NCBI RefSeq assembly: GCF_014202695.1
Contig: NZ_JACHHH010000016.1
Location: forward strand, 1 to 39,815
Direction: 5' to 3'
Length of the DNA: 39,815 nucleotides
Source: Oribacterium sinus
GTDB taxonomy: Bacteria; Bacillota; Clostridia; Lachnospirales; Lachnospiraceae
Shown: one piece after another, positions 18,893 through 27,501 of the stretch
How positions within the stretch are numbered: position 1 is the first letter of the stretch
How the letters are laid out: the number at the start of each line of letters is the position of its first letter
The notes under the pieces: generated by a model
Databases searched by the model: none
What the model saw: the letters and a program-made list of their open reading frames with translations, nothing else
What the model was told of the DNA's origin: nothing
Program-made: the position numbers and the translations under genes

Positions 18893-21502
18893 TTAATCTT
18901 CTCGTTTTTGCTTTTCTTCCTTAGGCTTCTCTTCCTTCGTCTTTTTCTTGGAGGAGGGACCCTGTTCGGAAATAATTACCTCATCTCCGGAAGGTTCATC
19001 CTCATCCGAGGATTTTTCCTTTACCTTATAACGGAAATAACGATCATCCGTATCCAAATCCCGTAAATCCTCAGGCACCAGCATAGCGCCCCAGGAGGTA
19101 TGATAGGTACATTTGTCAGTGGGAACAGTACCTTTAGCAAAGAGCTCTGTAATCACTGCACTACCGCGATAATCCGCAAAACAGCCTGAAATGGGAAGCT
19201 TACCGGATTTTCTGCAAACCTGCTCCTCCACAATGTCCTCCGGTCTCTGGAAGCCCGGATCCGTCTTTCCTTCATGAATTCTTGTCATGATTTTCCGCCA
19301 GATATCCTTGTGGAAGCCGGTACCGCCGTTGTATTCTCCGGAATTACTATCCTTTAATACCTGATTGTCATCACAGCCTGCCCAGATTCCGCCTACATAA
19401 TAGGGTGTAAAACCGATAAACCAGATATCTCTGTTGTCACTGGTGGTTCCGGACTTTCCCGCCTGACTCATACCGTCAAAATGGGCTCTGGTGGAAGTGG
19501 AGCTTACCCGGACACTGGAAGAAAAGGCCCGGTTACTTTCCATGGACTCCCGCATGGCATCCGTTAAAAGATACGCTGTGCTGGACTTCATCACCTGCTC
19601 CGGCTCATCCTCTGTGGTATCAATAATCACATTTCCATTTTGGTCTTCAATCTTGGAGAAGAACTTAGCCTTCTGGAACCGTCCCTTATTGGCAATCACA
19701 GAGAAGGCTTGCGTCATTTCCAGATTGGAAACGCCTCTGGTCAGACCACCTAACGCCAAGGCAGGATTGGCATCCTCAGGCACAAGGGAGGTAATGCCCA
19801 GGGATTCCGCATAGCGAAATCCATTTTCCACCTTTACCGTATCCATAAGGCAACGAACCGCCACGATATTCAAGGAATAAACGATACCGTCTCTTATACT
19901 CTGAAAGCCCAGATAGCCTCCGGAATACCAGTTTTTAAAGGTTTTCTTTCCAACGGTATACTCGGAATCGTAGTAGGTAGATGCCAATGTAGCACCGTAT
20001 AGATCGATAGCAGGAGCAAAGGAGGAAAGAATCTTAAAGGTAGAACCGGGCTGTCTAAGTACGTTAGAAGCTCTATTCAGTGTCTTACTCTGCTTCTTCT
20101 CTCCCCGGCCTCCCGTTAAAGCCAAAACCTCTCCGGTGGAGGGATCCATTAAGACAAAGGATGCCTGAGGCTGTAAAACATAGTCAATGCTTTCTCCCAA
20201 AATCTTATCCGAATCCACCACAACCTTATTCTTAAATTCCTCAACCCGCTTGTTGGCCTGATCCTTGGAACTGAACAAACCGTTAAAGTCCAGTCCTCTA
20301 CCTTCTTTTAAGTATTTCTCTAAATCCTTTTCGCCGTAGTTAACAATGCTGCCATCCTCATGCTGGATGGTTAATCGCCAGGTAATGGAATATTTCGCCG
20401 TATCATAGTTGTCCGGATTATTAATTTCCTCATCCACAACAGCCTGTAAATCCGGATCCTGGTTGGCATAAATCCGTAAGCCGCCGGAATAGAGCAGCTT
20501 GGTAGCGTCTTCCTTACTGTAATTGAGACGCTCCATAAGGCTGTCCACCACCTGTTCCGTCAGCTCATCGGTATAATAGGAATAGGGCTTATCGTCTCCT
20601 TGGCTCACGGAATTCACATTCTGGATTCTTTCATAAACCGGATCCTGCAAAGCCTCCTGGTAGCGGGCATCATCAATATAGCCCTGCTTTAACATATTTT
20701 TTAAAACCTGTGCTCTACGGATTGCATTCTTATCAGGATGGGTTATGGGATTCAAGCCGGAAGGATTCTTGGTAATCGCCGCAATAACTGTACATTCCGA
20801 AAGGTTGAGCTCCGTAACTTCTTTATTGAAATATCTTCTTGCAGCGACCTTTACTCCTAAGGTATTGGCGCCCAGATTAATAGTATTCAAATACTCCGTC
20901 AGAATACTCTTCTTCACTTCTTTCTTGCTTAAATTACTCTGATCCTCCAGCTCCAGGGCCAGATACTGCTCCTGAAACTTTCGAACATAACGCTCAAACT
21001 TTCCTTCATGCAAACCGCCACCGAAAACATTGTTTTTCAGAAGCTGCTGGGTAATGGTAGAGCCTCCGCCGGCAGAACTGTCATCGGAAACCACACCCTT
21101 GATGGCACGCATAATGGAGCGAAAATCTATACCGTTATGGCTCCAAAAGCGCTCATCTTCTATGGCTACAAAGGCATTAATCAAATCCTTGGGAAGCTCT
21201 TCATAGCTTACTCTTTCTCTATTGGATCCTTCCGTAACCAAGGTGGACATAAGATTTCCTTTTTTGTCGTAAATCTTGGTAGCATATTCTGTGGGACCCA
21301 CATGAATTTTATGGATATCCGGCGCGGAATCCAGAATCCCCCGGAACAAGCCATAGGAAAAGGAGGCTCCCAGGAAAAGACTTGCCAGCAAGAGAAAGAG
21401 GCATAGACTCTTAATAATCCCCGTGAGTCTATGCCAAATACGAGCTCTTTTGCTCTTCATTTCATCTATGCGATTCTCTATATTGTACCGTGTAAAATTC
21501 AT
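18893..21502 (-). CDS. Class A penicillin-binding protein (PBP1A-like)
   Basis: This bifunctional enzyme polymerises and cross-links peptidoglycan outside the membrane. A cytoplasmic start and one membrane segment (about 30-55) lead to the GT51 glycosyltransferase domain, with catalytic Glu in IEDERFWSH near 114 and GGSTITQQLLKN near 150. The transpeptidase domain has RQPGSTFK (SxxK near 486), SLN near 542 and KSGT near 682. The tail is charged (KEEKPKEEKQKRED). I chose the Met at 21502 because AGGGAAGAAT precedes it; a start at 21553 lacks spacing. An ECF sigma operon for cell-envelope stress lies directly upstream. Confidence 0.95.
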   Translation of the reverse strand: MNFTRYNIENRIDEMKSKRARIWHRLTGIIKSLCLFLLLASLFLGASFSYGLFRGILDSAPDIHKIHVGPTEYATKIYDKKGNLMSTLVTEGSNRERVSYEELPKDLINAFVAIEDERFWSHNGIDFRSIMRAIKGVVSDDSSAGGGSTITQQLLKNNVFGGGLHEGKFERYVRKFQEQYLALELEDQSNLSKKEVKKSILTEYLNTINLGANTLGVKVAARRYFNKEVTELNLSECTVIAAITKNPSGLNPITHPDKNAIRRAQVLKNMLKQGYIDDARYQEALQDPVYERIQNVNSVSQGDDKPYSYYTDELTEQVVDSLMERLNYSKEDATKLLYSGGLRIYANQDPDLQAVVDEEINNPDNYDTAKYSITWRLTIQHEDGSIVNYGEKDLEKYLKEGRGLDFNGLFSSKDQANKRVEEFKNKVVVDSDKILGESIDYVLQPQASFVLMDPSTGEVLALTGGRGEKKQSKTLNRASNVLRQPGSTFKILSSFAPAIDLYGATLASTYYDSEYTVGKKTFKNWYSGGYLGFQSIRDGIVYSLNIVAVRCLMDTVKVENGFRYAESLGITSLVPEDANPALALGGLTRGVSNLEMTQAFSVIANKGRFQKAKFFSKIEDQNGNVIIDTTEDEPEQVMKSSTAYLLTDAMRESMESNRAFSSSVRVSSTSTRAHFDGMSQAGKSGTTSDNRDIWFIGFTPYYVGGIWAGCDDNQVLKDSNSGEYNGGTGFHKDIWRKIMTRIHEGKTDPGFQRPEDIVEEQVCRKSGKLPISGCFADYRGSAVITELFAKGTVPTDKCTYHTSWGAMLVPEDLRDLDTDDRYFRYKVKEKSSDEDEPSGDEVIISEQGPSSKKKTKEEKPKEEKQKRED

Positions 21503-21614
21503 ATTCTTCCCTAAAATCACAAGCTCCGACGGGATGCTCCTTACATTTCCCATCCTAAAATATATACTGCTCTATTTTAGCATAAAGTATAGAAAGAAAA
21601 CACAGTATTTTCCC

Positions 21615-22514
21615 TTAAGCCTTCCAAATTCTGTCCGGCATAACAAATTGCTGTTCTCCCTGAGCCATAGGAGCCACTTCTCCCTGAGGGAAAACCAAAA
21701 CCAGCTTTCCTTCTCCATTAATATAGAAGCTTTGATCCTTCTTTACCTCAGTAAAGCCTTCATCATCCTCTCCGTCTTGGATAAAGTAGGGAAAGTCTCC
21801 CTTCTGATTATGAGCCTTCATCTGGGAAACCACTTCCTCGGACAGAAGCTTCTGATAATCCGTTCCTTCCGGAAACAGATCGGAAAGCTGCAAAAGTTTT
21901 CCGCTATGCTTATCCATAGTATAATAATGGTTCTGGGTAAAGCTGTCTCCCTCCTGTTGCAAAGCGCTCAGAGCCAAGACATAATAATCCTCGGAATCCA
22001 AAATCACTTGAGAGGAAACAGACAGATTCTTATATTCACTGCTTTGAATTTCCTGCTTAAAAGAGGCAATCAGTTCGTCGGTTTTCTTCTCTATATCAAA
22101 ATTAATAGCCTGAGCGGAATTAGCCTTTTCCGATTCCTTGGAAGCAACACTTCCGGCTTCCTTACCCTTAGAATCGTTTGCCTCTCCGCTATTTTTAATC
22201 TCGCTTTCTTCGCTTCCCTGTTCCAGCTTCGGCACTACCACCTCTGCCTTATGATTTCCATCCTCGAAGGAATATTTCCGGAAAGTAATCAGCTGAAAAT
22301 AAGAGCCGATTCCCGGTATGCTTTGCAAAGCATAGGCAGTTTCCTTCGATAGATTAGGCAGTAAGAAAAGCAGACAAAAGCAAGCCGCAATTGCAGAAGA
22401 AAAATATCGAATAGGAAATTTTTTTATTTTTTTCCTTGTTCTCTCATCTTCCGCTTCCTCTATGAAGCGCTCATCGATTTTAGAAAAGGCTTCTACAAAA
22501 TCCCAGTCTTTCAT
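21615..22514 (-). CDS. RsiV-like anti-sigma factor with DUF3298 domain
   Basis: The 299-aa protein has a short cytoplasmic part (1-33), one membrane segment (about 37-53) and a Ser/Glu/Lys-rich linker. The extracellular DUF3298 domain shows the typical YTMDKHSGKLLQLSDLF and FYINGEGKLVLVFPQGEVAP. In Bacillus, RsiV holds SigV inactive until lysozyme binds this domain and proteolysis releases the sigma factor. Its ATG overlaps the sigma stop codon (ATGA), the usual sigma/anti-sigma coupling. The ligand here is unknown; lysozyme is inferred from the family. Confidence 0.85.
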   Translation of the reverse strand: MKDWDFVEAFSKIDERFIEEAEDERTRKKIKKFPIRYFSSAIAACFCLLFLLPNLSKETAYALQSIPGIGSYFQLITFRKYSFEDGNHKAEVVVPKLEQGSEESEIKNSGEANDSKGKEAGSVASKESEKANSAQAINFDIEKKTDELIASFKQEIQSSEYKNLSVSSQVILDSEDYYVLALSALQQEGDSFTQNHYYTMDKHSGKLLQLSDLFPEGTDYQKLLSEEVVSQMKAHNQKGDFPYFIQDGEDDEGFTEVKKDQSFYINGEGKLVLVFPQGEVAPMAQGEQQFVMPDRIWKA

Positions 22515-23071
22515 GCGATTCCCTCGTCTTTTAAATACTTTGCCAAAGCTTGTCTGGTACGGTGCAGGCTGACTTTCACCTTGCTTTCCGTAACTTGAAA
22601 GGCTTTTGCTATTTCCTGTATCTCATCATGATAAAAATATCTTCTTACAAAGAAAACTCTCGTTTCCTTCTTTTGCTTTTCCAAAAACTGATTTAAGGCA
22701 TCCACCAAAGCCTGTTGATTCACATGTTCTTCCACATTGTCCGATGAAAAATGTAAATCTTCTCCAAGCTCTTCCACGCTTTCCGTAAAGCCATCGGAAA
22801 AACGCTTTTTAGCCTTCAACATTTTTAGTTTATTAATAGAAGTATTCTTTACAATTTTTCCCAGATAAGCTCTGAGAAATTGAGGGCGTTCCGGAGGAAT
22901 GGCCTGCCAGGCCTTCAGCCAGGTATCATTGAGACACTCCTCCACATCCTCTCTTTGGGACAGCACCTGAGAAGCAATCTTTCCGCAGTAAGCTTTAAAA
23001 TTCTCCTGCAGGGCTGTCAAGCCCTCTTCCTTTCTTTGCCATAATAAGTCTATAATTTCTTGCTCTTCCAT
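22511..23071 (-). CDS. ECF RNA polymerase sigma factor (SigV-like)
   Basis: The 186-aa protein has region 2 (about 10-85; EDVEECLNDTWLKAWQAIP) and region 4 (about 125-180; FYHDEIQEIAKAFQVTESKVKVSLHR), without other domains. The partner anti-sigma with DUF3298 places it in the SigV-like ECF group. AAGGAGAACT precedes the start. A small lipoprotein gene lies upstream, and the penicillin-binding protein gene lies downstream of the pair, so a cell-wall stress regulon is likely. Confidence 0.9.
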   Translation of the reverse strand: MEEQEIIDLLWQRKEEGLTALQENFKAYCGKIASQVLSQREDVEECLNDTWLKAWQAIPPERPQFLRAYLGKIVKNTSINKLKMLKAKKRFSDGFTESVEELGEDLHFSSDNVEEHVNQQALVDALNQFLEKQKKETRVFFVRRYFYHDEIQEIAKAFQVTESKVKVSLHRTRQALAKYLKDEGIA

Positions 23072-23142
23072 AGTTCTCCTTTAGCTTTTTATGGGACTTA
23101 GAAAGGATAAGGCAAAATATTGATTTCTTTGTGAATTTTCTA

Positions 23143-23508
23143 TTAGGCCTTCTTTACAGATAGGATGGTTCCGGTAAAGGAATCCACTTCGGATAATTCT
23201 CCGGTGTACTCTACGGTAACCTCATCTCCCTCTTTTACCTCACTAAGCCCTTCCGGAGCCTTATCAAAGTTCAGAGCATACTCCTTGCCATCATCGGTTT
23301 TAATGGAGAACATAAAGTCCTTAACTTCCAAAATGCTTCCTTTAATTTCCTTGGCATCCTTTGCTTTCTCTGCTCCTGCCTTCGCACTTTCCTGTGCTGC
23401 GGAAGACTCTGTCTTAACGCCCTCAGACTGCTTTGTCTCTTTTCCTCCACAAGCCATCAGTCCAATACTCATCATTAAAGCTAATACAACAATTCCGGTC
23501 TTTTTCAT
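23143..23508 (-). CDS. Small lipoprotein
   Basis: The signal peptide ends in a lipobox (GLMAC) with the lipidated Cys at 20, so the protein should be anchored outside the membrane. An Ala/Lys/Glu-rich linker (about 24-54) leads to a compact beta-rich domain (about 55-121; SILEVKDFMFSIKTDDGKEY, VEYTGELSEVDSFTG), which resembles a small OB-like fold. I do not recognise a named family. GGAGGAATTACT precedes the start. It lies between rho and the sigma pair, behind a candidate ECF promoter, so it may belong to the sigma operon. Confidence 0.75.
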   Translation of the reverse strand: MKKTGIVVLALMMSIGLMACGGKETKQSEGVKTESSAAQESAKAGAEKAKDAKEIKGSILEVKDFMFSIKTDDGKEYALNFDKAPEGLSEVKEGDEVTVEYTGELSEVDSFTGTILSVKKA

Positions 23509-23530
23509 AGTAATTCCTCCATCTTTATCA

Positions 23531-23560
23531 ATGTTTCGGAAGCGAATTCTTCCGACATTT
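23531..23560. other. Hairpin in the leader of the lipoprotein gene
   Basis: CGGAAG and CTTCCG with flanking AATGT and ACATT form an 11-bp stem with one bulge, centred on CGAATT. It has no T run, so it is not a standard terminator of rho; it could shape the lipoprotein leader. Confidence 0.4.
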
Positions 23561-23565
23561 GGAAA

Positions 23566-23592
23566 GACAGAGGAAATCTCAAAAAGGTTACA
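23566..23592 (-). promoter_or_regulatory. Candidate ECF-type promoter
   Basis: TGTAAC (23587-23592) and TGTC (23566-23569) are 17 bp apart on the minus strand, overlapping the rho stop codon. The AAC-containing -35 and GTC-containing -10 resemble ECF promoters, but with short motifs chance is possible. It would drive the lipoprotein-sigma-anti-sigma genes. Confidence 0.35.
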
Positions 23593-25267
23593 AATTATTT
23601 TTATTTATTTTTATGACTGCTTTTTCCCCGCCGATTCGGCCGCTGCTTTGCAAGGTCTTCCCCCGAACCAGGGTTTCACAAAGACTGATATTATTTACGG
23701 TCCGATCAAAAAGACTCAAGGTCTCCTCCACAACGGTTTTCTTTTCCGAAGCAAGCTCTCTGTGTATAAGATCCGCCGCATCCTTTTCCAAGGGACTAAG
23801 TAGTAAATCATCCCTTCTGGTTCCGGATTTTAAAATGTCTATAGCCGGGAAAATTCTTCTTTCCTGAAGCTCACGATTCAAAACAAGTTCCATATTTCCT
23901 GTGCCTTTAAATTCTTCGTAGATGACATCATCCATGCGGGAGCCGGTATCTACCAATGCGGTGGCTAAAATCGTTAAGCTTCCACCTTCTCGGATATTTC
24001 TGGCAGCACCGAAGAAACGTTTGGGCATATGGAGAGCCGCAGAATCCATACCGCCGGACAAGACCTTTCCGGAGGAGGGCACAATCAGGTTATAGGCTCT
24101 TGCCAGTCTGGTGATACTGTCCAAAAGAATACAAACATCCTGCCCCTGCTCTACCAGACGCTTCCCCCGTTCAATGGTCATCTCCGCCACTCTTTTATGA
24201 TGCTCCGGCAACTCATCAAAGGTGGAGTAAATCACCTGCACCTTATCCCCCACAACCTCTTCCATCATGTCCGTTACTTCCTCGGGACGTTCATCAATCA
24301 GAAGAATCATCAAGGTCATATCCGGCTGATTTTTTAGAATAGACTGGGCGATCTGCTTTAAAAGAGTGGTTTTTCCTGCCTTGGGAGGGGAAACAATCAT
24401 TCCTCTTTGTCCCTTTCCGATAGGAGCCAAAAGATCCAGCACTCTTAAAGAGGTAGGCACTCTCTTCCCTTCTCTTTCCATATGGATTCTTTCATCCGGG
24501 AAAATGGGGGTCAGCTTATCAAAATCCGGTCTTCTAAAAATGGCGGAAACCGGTAAATCATTCACCGTTTCAATATACAAAAGAGCATTGTATCTTTCCT
24601 GGGGATTCCTGGACTTGGCATAACCGTAAATCATATCCCCTGTTTTCAAATGAAAACGACGAATCATCAGAGAATTCACATAGACATCCTGCTCTCCCGG
24701 CATAAAGTTTTCGGAACGAATAAAGCCATAGCCGTCTGACATAACCTCCAGGATTCCATGGGCTTCCTTGGCATCCGTGTCTCTGGGGCCTTCTCTACGA
24801 ACTTCTTCTCTGGGCACATTGTCCCGGGAAGAAGTTTCAAAAGACTCTTCTCCAACCTCAGGGTTTGGGGCGCTTTCTTCAATAGACTCATTGGAGACAG
24901 CATCTTTTACTTTCGTTGCTTCAGTTTTTACAGCTACAGTTTTCGTTGCTTCAGTTTTCTTTGCTTCTGTCTTCTCTTTATTCGCTACAGTCTTCTCTTT
25001 TTTTACTCTCCCCTTTTCCGCCTTCACTGCGGCCTGATCTTCCTTCACTGTCGCCGTCTCTTCTGTGACAGACTCATCCTCCAAAGGGGACTTTTTCCTG
25101 CTTCTTGTTTTTTTCTCAACGGATTGCACCTCCGCCTCCCTATCCACTGATAAGGATGCATCTTTCTTTTTTGCAGAGACTTTGCGCGGTTTTGTGCCGG
25201 CTTTGCTCTCCTCTGTCACAGTCTGCAGCAGTTCTTCTTGAATCTCCGTGGATTTTTTTCTTGGCAT
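23588..25267 (-). CDS. rho: Transcription termination factor Rho with long disordered N-terminus
   Basis: Rho is the hexameric RNA helicase that ends transcription. The first 168 residues are Lys/Glu/Thr/Ala-rich and without predicted fold, in place of the usual N-terminal helix bundle. The cold-shock RNA-binding domain follows ([12 protein letters not shown] near 179), then the ATPase with Walker A PPKAGKTT near 294 and [13 protein letters not shown]. The total is 559 aa against about 420 in E. coli. Within the tail, an 18-bp sequence occurs twice, 30 bp apart. The start follows GGAGTATTT. The gene is downstream of the tmRNA gene, separated from it by a terminator. Confidence 0.96.
   Translation of the reverse strand: MPRKKSTEIQEELLQTVTEESKAGTKPRKVSAKKKDASLSVDREAEVQSVEKKTRSRKKSPLEDESVTEETATVKEDQAAVKAEKGRVKKEKTVANKEKTEAKKTEATKTVAVKTEATKVKDAVSNESIEESAPNPEVGEESFETSSRDNVPREEVRREGPRDTDAKEAHGILEVMSDGYGFIRSENFMPGEQDVYVNSLMIRRFHLKTGDMIYGYAKSRNPQERYNALLYIETVNDLPVSAIFRRPDFDKLTPIFPDERIHMEREGKRVPTSLRVLDLLAPIGKGQRGMIVSPPKAGKTTLLKQIAQSILKNQPDMTLMILLIDERPEEVTDMMEEVVGDKVQVIYSTFDELPEHHKRVAEMTIERGKRLVEQGQDVCILLDSITRLARAYNLIVPSSGKVLSGGMDSAALHMPKRFFGAARNIREGGSLTILATALVDTGSRMDDVIYEEFKGTGNMELVLNRELQERRIFPAIDILKSGTRRDDLLLSPLEKDAADLIHRELASEKKTVVEETLSLFDRTVNNISLCETLVRGKTLQSSGRIGGEKAVIKINKNNL
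24911..24958. repeat. In-frame direct repeat inside rho
   Basis: TTTCGTTGCTTCAGTTTT occurs at 24911-24928 and 24941-24958. The offset of 30 bp equals 10 codons, so gain or loss of a unit keeps the frame. It encodes the KTEATK parts of the disordered tail. Confidence 0.85.
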
Positions 25268-25344
25268 AAATACTCCTTTGATGGAAAAAAATGAAATATA
25301 ATATAGAATTACTTTATTAAAATGAATAAGCTAGGAAGTTTGAT

Positions 25345-25360
25345 TCAGGGGAAGCCCTGA
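25345..25360. other. Short perfect hairpin upstream of rho
   Basis: TCAGGG and CCCTGA enclose a 4-nt loop. It lies just after the tmRNA terminator, in the region that would hold the rho leader. Its role is unknown. Confidence 0.4.
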
Positions 25361-25399
25361 TAAGAAAAGAGGGACGGAAATCCGAGAAGATTTCCTCCC
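25359..25399 (-). terminator. Terminator of the tmRNA gene
   Basis: On the minus strand GGGAGGAAATC pairs with GATTTCCGTCCC (11 bp, one bulge, loop TTCTCG), followed by CTCTTTTCTT. It begins 12 nt after the mature tmRNA 3' end. Confidence 0.85.
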
Positions 25400-25410
25400 T
25401 ATGTTTAGGA

Positions 25411-25747
25411 TGGACCTGATGGGAGTCGAACCCATGTCCGAAAACGATTTCCCTCTCCTTCTACTATCATAGTACGCTTCAAGATTCCCCACTAGGATAA
25501 GATGCGCACGTCTTGTCCCAGCCGGTATCCTCTAAATACGCCCGGTTGCGGGAGGAACCGCAACAGTCGTTTCTCACAAAAATGAGGTCAGGATCTTCCC
25601 GTGTGAGTGCAGGAAGGCTGGCCAGCAGCGCTTAGGCTGCTAATGCGTAACTATCGTTAGCGTTTAAATTTAAGTTTGAAGTTTAACGCGACTTCTTTCG
25701 GATAGCTTCTAAAGCTGCATCATCCCCGTCGAAACCGGTACAAGCCC
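25411..25747 (-). ncRNA. ssrA: Transfer-messenger RNA (tmRNA)
   Basis: tmRNA rescues stalled ribosomes and tags the unfinished protein for degradation. The 5' end GGGCTTGTACCGGTTTCGAC and the 3' end with GGGTTCGACTCCCATCAGG have the tRNA-like half structures, and the acceptor arms pair over seven bases (GGGCUUG with CAGGUCC). The tag frame at 25661-25632 reads ANDSYALAA and then TAA; the exact first residue is inferred. After the discriminator A the genome reads TCC, so the CCA end must be added enzymatically. It has its own promoter and terminator. Confidence 0.96.
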
Positions 25748-25759
25748 TAAAACAGTCTT

Positions 25760-25788
25760 ATTGTACGAGGAAAATAGCTATTTGTAAA
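25760..25788 (-). promoter_or_regulatory. Promoter of the tmRNA gene
   Basis: TTTACA (25783-25788) and TACAAT (25760-25765) are 17 bp apart on the minus strand. They end 12 bp before the mature 5' end, which implies a short trimmed leader. Confidence 0.75.
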
Positions 25789-25894
25789 GGATTAGCTTTA
25801 TTTCTTTATCAACTGACAAAATCTTTACTCTATTCTTGATTCTCCATCATTTTGAAAGAAAAGAATACTGTTTAATGAGCGATTTTAGCAGATA

Positions 25895-25918
25895 TTTTTC
25901 TATCCCCTCATAGAAAAA
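25895..25918. other. AT-rich hairpin in the divergent ssrA/gldA region
   Basis: TTTTTCTAT and ATAGAAAAA form a perfect 9-bp stem with loop CCCCTC. The rest of 25789-26116 is AT-rich with no gene that I can support. Confidence 0.4.
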
Positions 25919-25982
25919 AGCAATAACTCTTCTATATTAGACAAATCTACATTTTCTCCTTCTGTTTTTCCTCTTCCGTGCT

Positions 25983-26009
25983 ACAATAAGATTGTTAAAT
26001 AAATAACCA
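25983..26009 (+). promoter_or_regulatory. Possible gldA promoter region with Rex-like site
   Basis: A -10-like TACAAT (25983-25988) is followed by TTGTTAAATAAATAACCA (25992-26009), an imperfect palindrome close to the clostridial Rex operator form TTGTTAA-N4-TTAACAA. Rex senses the NADH/NAD ratio, which would suit an NAD-dependent dehydrogenase. No clear -35 is visible. Confidence 0.3.
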
Positions 26010-26116
26010 TTCCTTTTCAGAACACTTTTCCCTAAAAGCTGTTCAAAAAGCTATGGACCAAGTTGTACAAAGAGTCTAGAAAAGAAATTGCTTGAAAGAT
26101 GCCAAGGAGGTTCAAA

Positions 26117-27214
26117 ATGAAAAAACTTAGAGAAATGAGAAATCCGTTGAAATATGTTCAGGGTAGAGACGCTTTGCTTTCCTTCTGTAAGGAAACAGAG
26201 TATATGGGAAAAAATTACCTCTTTGTCTGCTCCCACAGCGCCTATGAAGCCTGCCATGACAAATTAGAAAAAAGCTTCGAAGGAACGGATAAAGTTCGTC
26301 ATTATGAAATCTTCGGAGGCATTTCCAGTGAATCTGAAATTGCCAGAATGCGGAAAATCGTAGAGGAACAGGGAATTGATACCGTGGTTGGTGTTGGTGG
26401 CGGTTCCGCCGTGGATACAGCGAAGGCAACAGCCTTTTATGAGAAGAAGCACATCGTCATTATCCCTACCGTTGTAGCCACCGATGCCCCCTGTACCGGT
26501 CTTTCCGTGATTTACCACGATGACGGCTCCTTCAAGGAGTACCTCTTCTACCCCACCAATCCGGACTGTGTTCTGGTAGACAGCACCGTAATTGCCAATG
26601 CACCGGTTCGCTTCTTAATTGCCGGTATGGGAGATGCGTTGGGAACCTATTTCGAAGGAAGAGCTTCTCTTCGTACCGAGTCTCCCAGTTTGGAAAATGC
26701 AGGAATTCCCGGAGCAGGGATGGTGCTTGCCAAGTACTGCTACGAGAATCTGAAGAAATATGGGGAGGCCGCTCTTCTTGCCTGTGAAAATCACGTAGTC
26801 ACCAAGGCTTTGGAAAACATCATTGAAGCCTGTGTTTATCTCTCCGGTGTAGGCGCTGACAATGTCAATGTTGCCGCAGCCCATTCCTTCTACAACGGTC
26901 TTACTTCTTTAGGCGGTCACAGCGCTCCCCACGGAAACTGTGTAGCCTTCGGTACTCTGGTACAGCTTTGTCTTGAAGGAGTAAAGAAAGAGGAATTTGA
27001 CGAGGTTCAAGATTTCTGCGTTGCCGTAGGACTTCCCATCACCTTGGCGGAACTTGGTGATTTTTCCGATGCAGATCTCCACACCATCGCCAAAAATGCC
27101 TGTGTTCCCGGAGAAACCATCCATAACCTGGCAGGAGATGTAACGGAAACAGAGCTTTATGATGCTATGATTGCGGCAGATGCCTTAGGTAAGAAGAAAA
27201 AGGGAAGCTGTTAA
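26117..27214 (+). CDS. gldA: Glycerol dehydrogenase family protein
   Basis: This family of iron/zinc alcohol dehydrogenases oxidises glycerol to dihydroxyacetone with NAD+, or acts on related diols. The protein (365 aa) has the NAD-binding GGGSAVDTAK near 94-103. The metal ligands are Asp173 in GMGDALG, His256 in AAAHSFYNGL and a His in GGHSAPHGN (268-272). The start at 26117 is set by a perfect AGGAGG six bases upstream. It is transcribed away from ssrA and ends at a strong terminator. Substrate assignment rests on family similarity; a 1,2-diol or related dehydrogenase is possible. Confidence 0.9.
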   Translation: MKKLREMRNPLKYVQGRDALLSFCKETEYMGKNYLFVCSHSAYEACHDKLEKSFEGTDKVRHYEIFGGISSESEIARMRKIVEEQGIDTVVGVGGGSAVDTAKATAFYEKKHIVIIPTVVATDAPCTGLSVIYHDDGSFKEYLFYPTNPDCVLVDSTVIANAPVRFLIAGMGDALGTYFEGRASLRTESPSLENAGIPGAGMVLAKYCYENLKKYGEAALLACENHVVTKALENIIEACVYLSGVGADNVNVAAAHSFYNGLTSLGGHSAPHGNCVAFGTLVQLCLEGVKKEEFDEVQDFCVAVGLPITLAELGDFSDADLHTIAKNACVPGETIHNLAGDVTETELYDAMIAADALGKKKKGSC

Positions 27215-27260
27215 AAGATATAAAAATAATTTTTTTCAATTCTTTATCATCAAGTCTCCA

Positions 27261-27313
27261 TAAGTACATGGATTATCACCGACATTATCGATAATCCATG
27301 TGCTTATTTTTTT
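27261..27313 (+). terminator. Terminator of gldA
   Basis: TAAGTACATGGATTATC and GATAATCCATGTGCTTA form a 17-bp stem with one mismatch, followed by seven T. Confidence 0.9.
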
Positions 27314-27450
27314 CTAGCTATATCATATTCAACATGCTTTTTTTCACCATTTAAAATAGATTGTATAGCATCATTAATTGAGTTTGAAAATACATAAAAT
27401 GCTCCATTTGGATAAGAAAAATCCTTTTCTATCCCCTTGAATCTCCACAT
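27304..27450 (-). pseudogene. C-terminal remnant of an unidentified gene
   Basis: A minus-strand frame from an ATG at 27450 to a stop at 27304 encodes 48 residues with normal protein character: MWRFKGIEKDF, SYPNGAFYVFSNSINDAI, then NGEKKHVEYDIARKK. The frame is open further upstream to about 27480, where it reads less protein-like and meets a stop. The end overlaps the gldA terminator. There is no ribosome site before the ATG. It looks like the last part of a longer protein whose beginning was lost when the neighbouring LRR gene came to lie here. A genuine small protein is less likely. I cannot name the family. Confidence 0.45.
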
Positions 27451-27501
27451 TAAATATTGTAAATTGATAGAGAAAATTAAAAAATAAAATCAGGAGCTTT
27501 T

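Noticed and set aside
21423-22352. 309-codon open frame on the plus strand opposite the anti-sigma and PBP genes
   Set aside because: It overlaps two well-supported genes on the other strand, has low-complexity Leu/Ser/Phe composition typical of an antisense frame, and has no ribosome site or recognisable motif.
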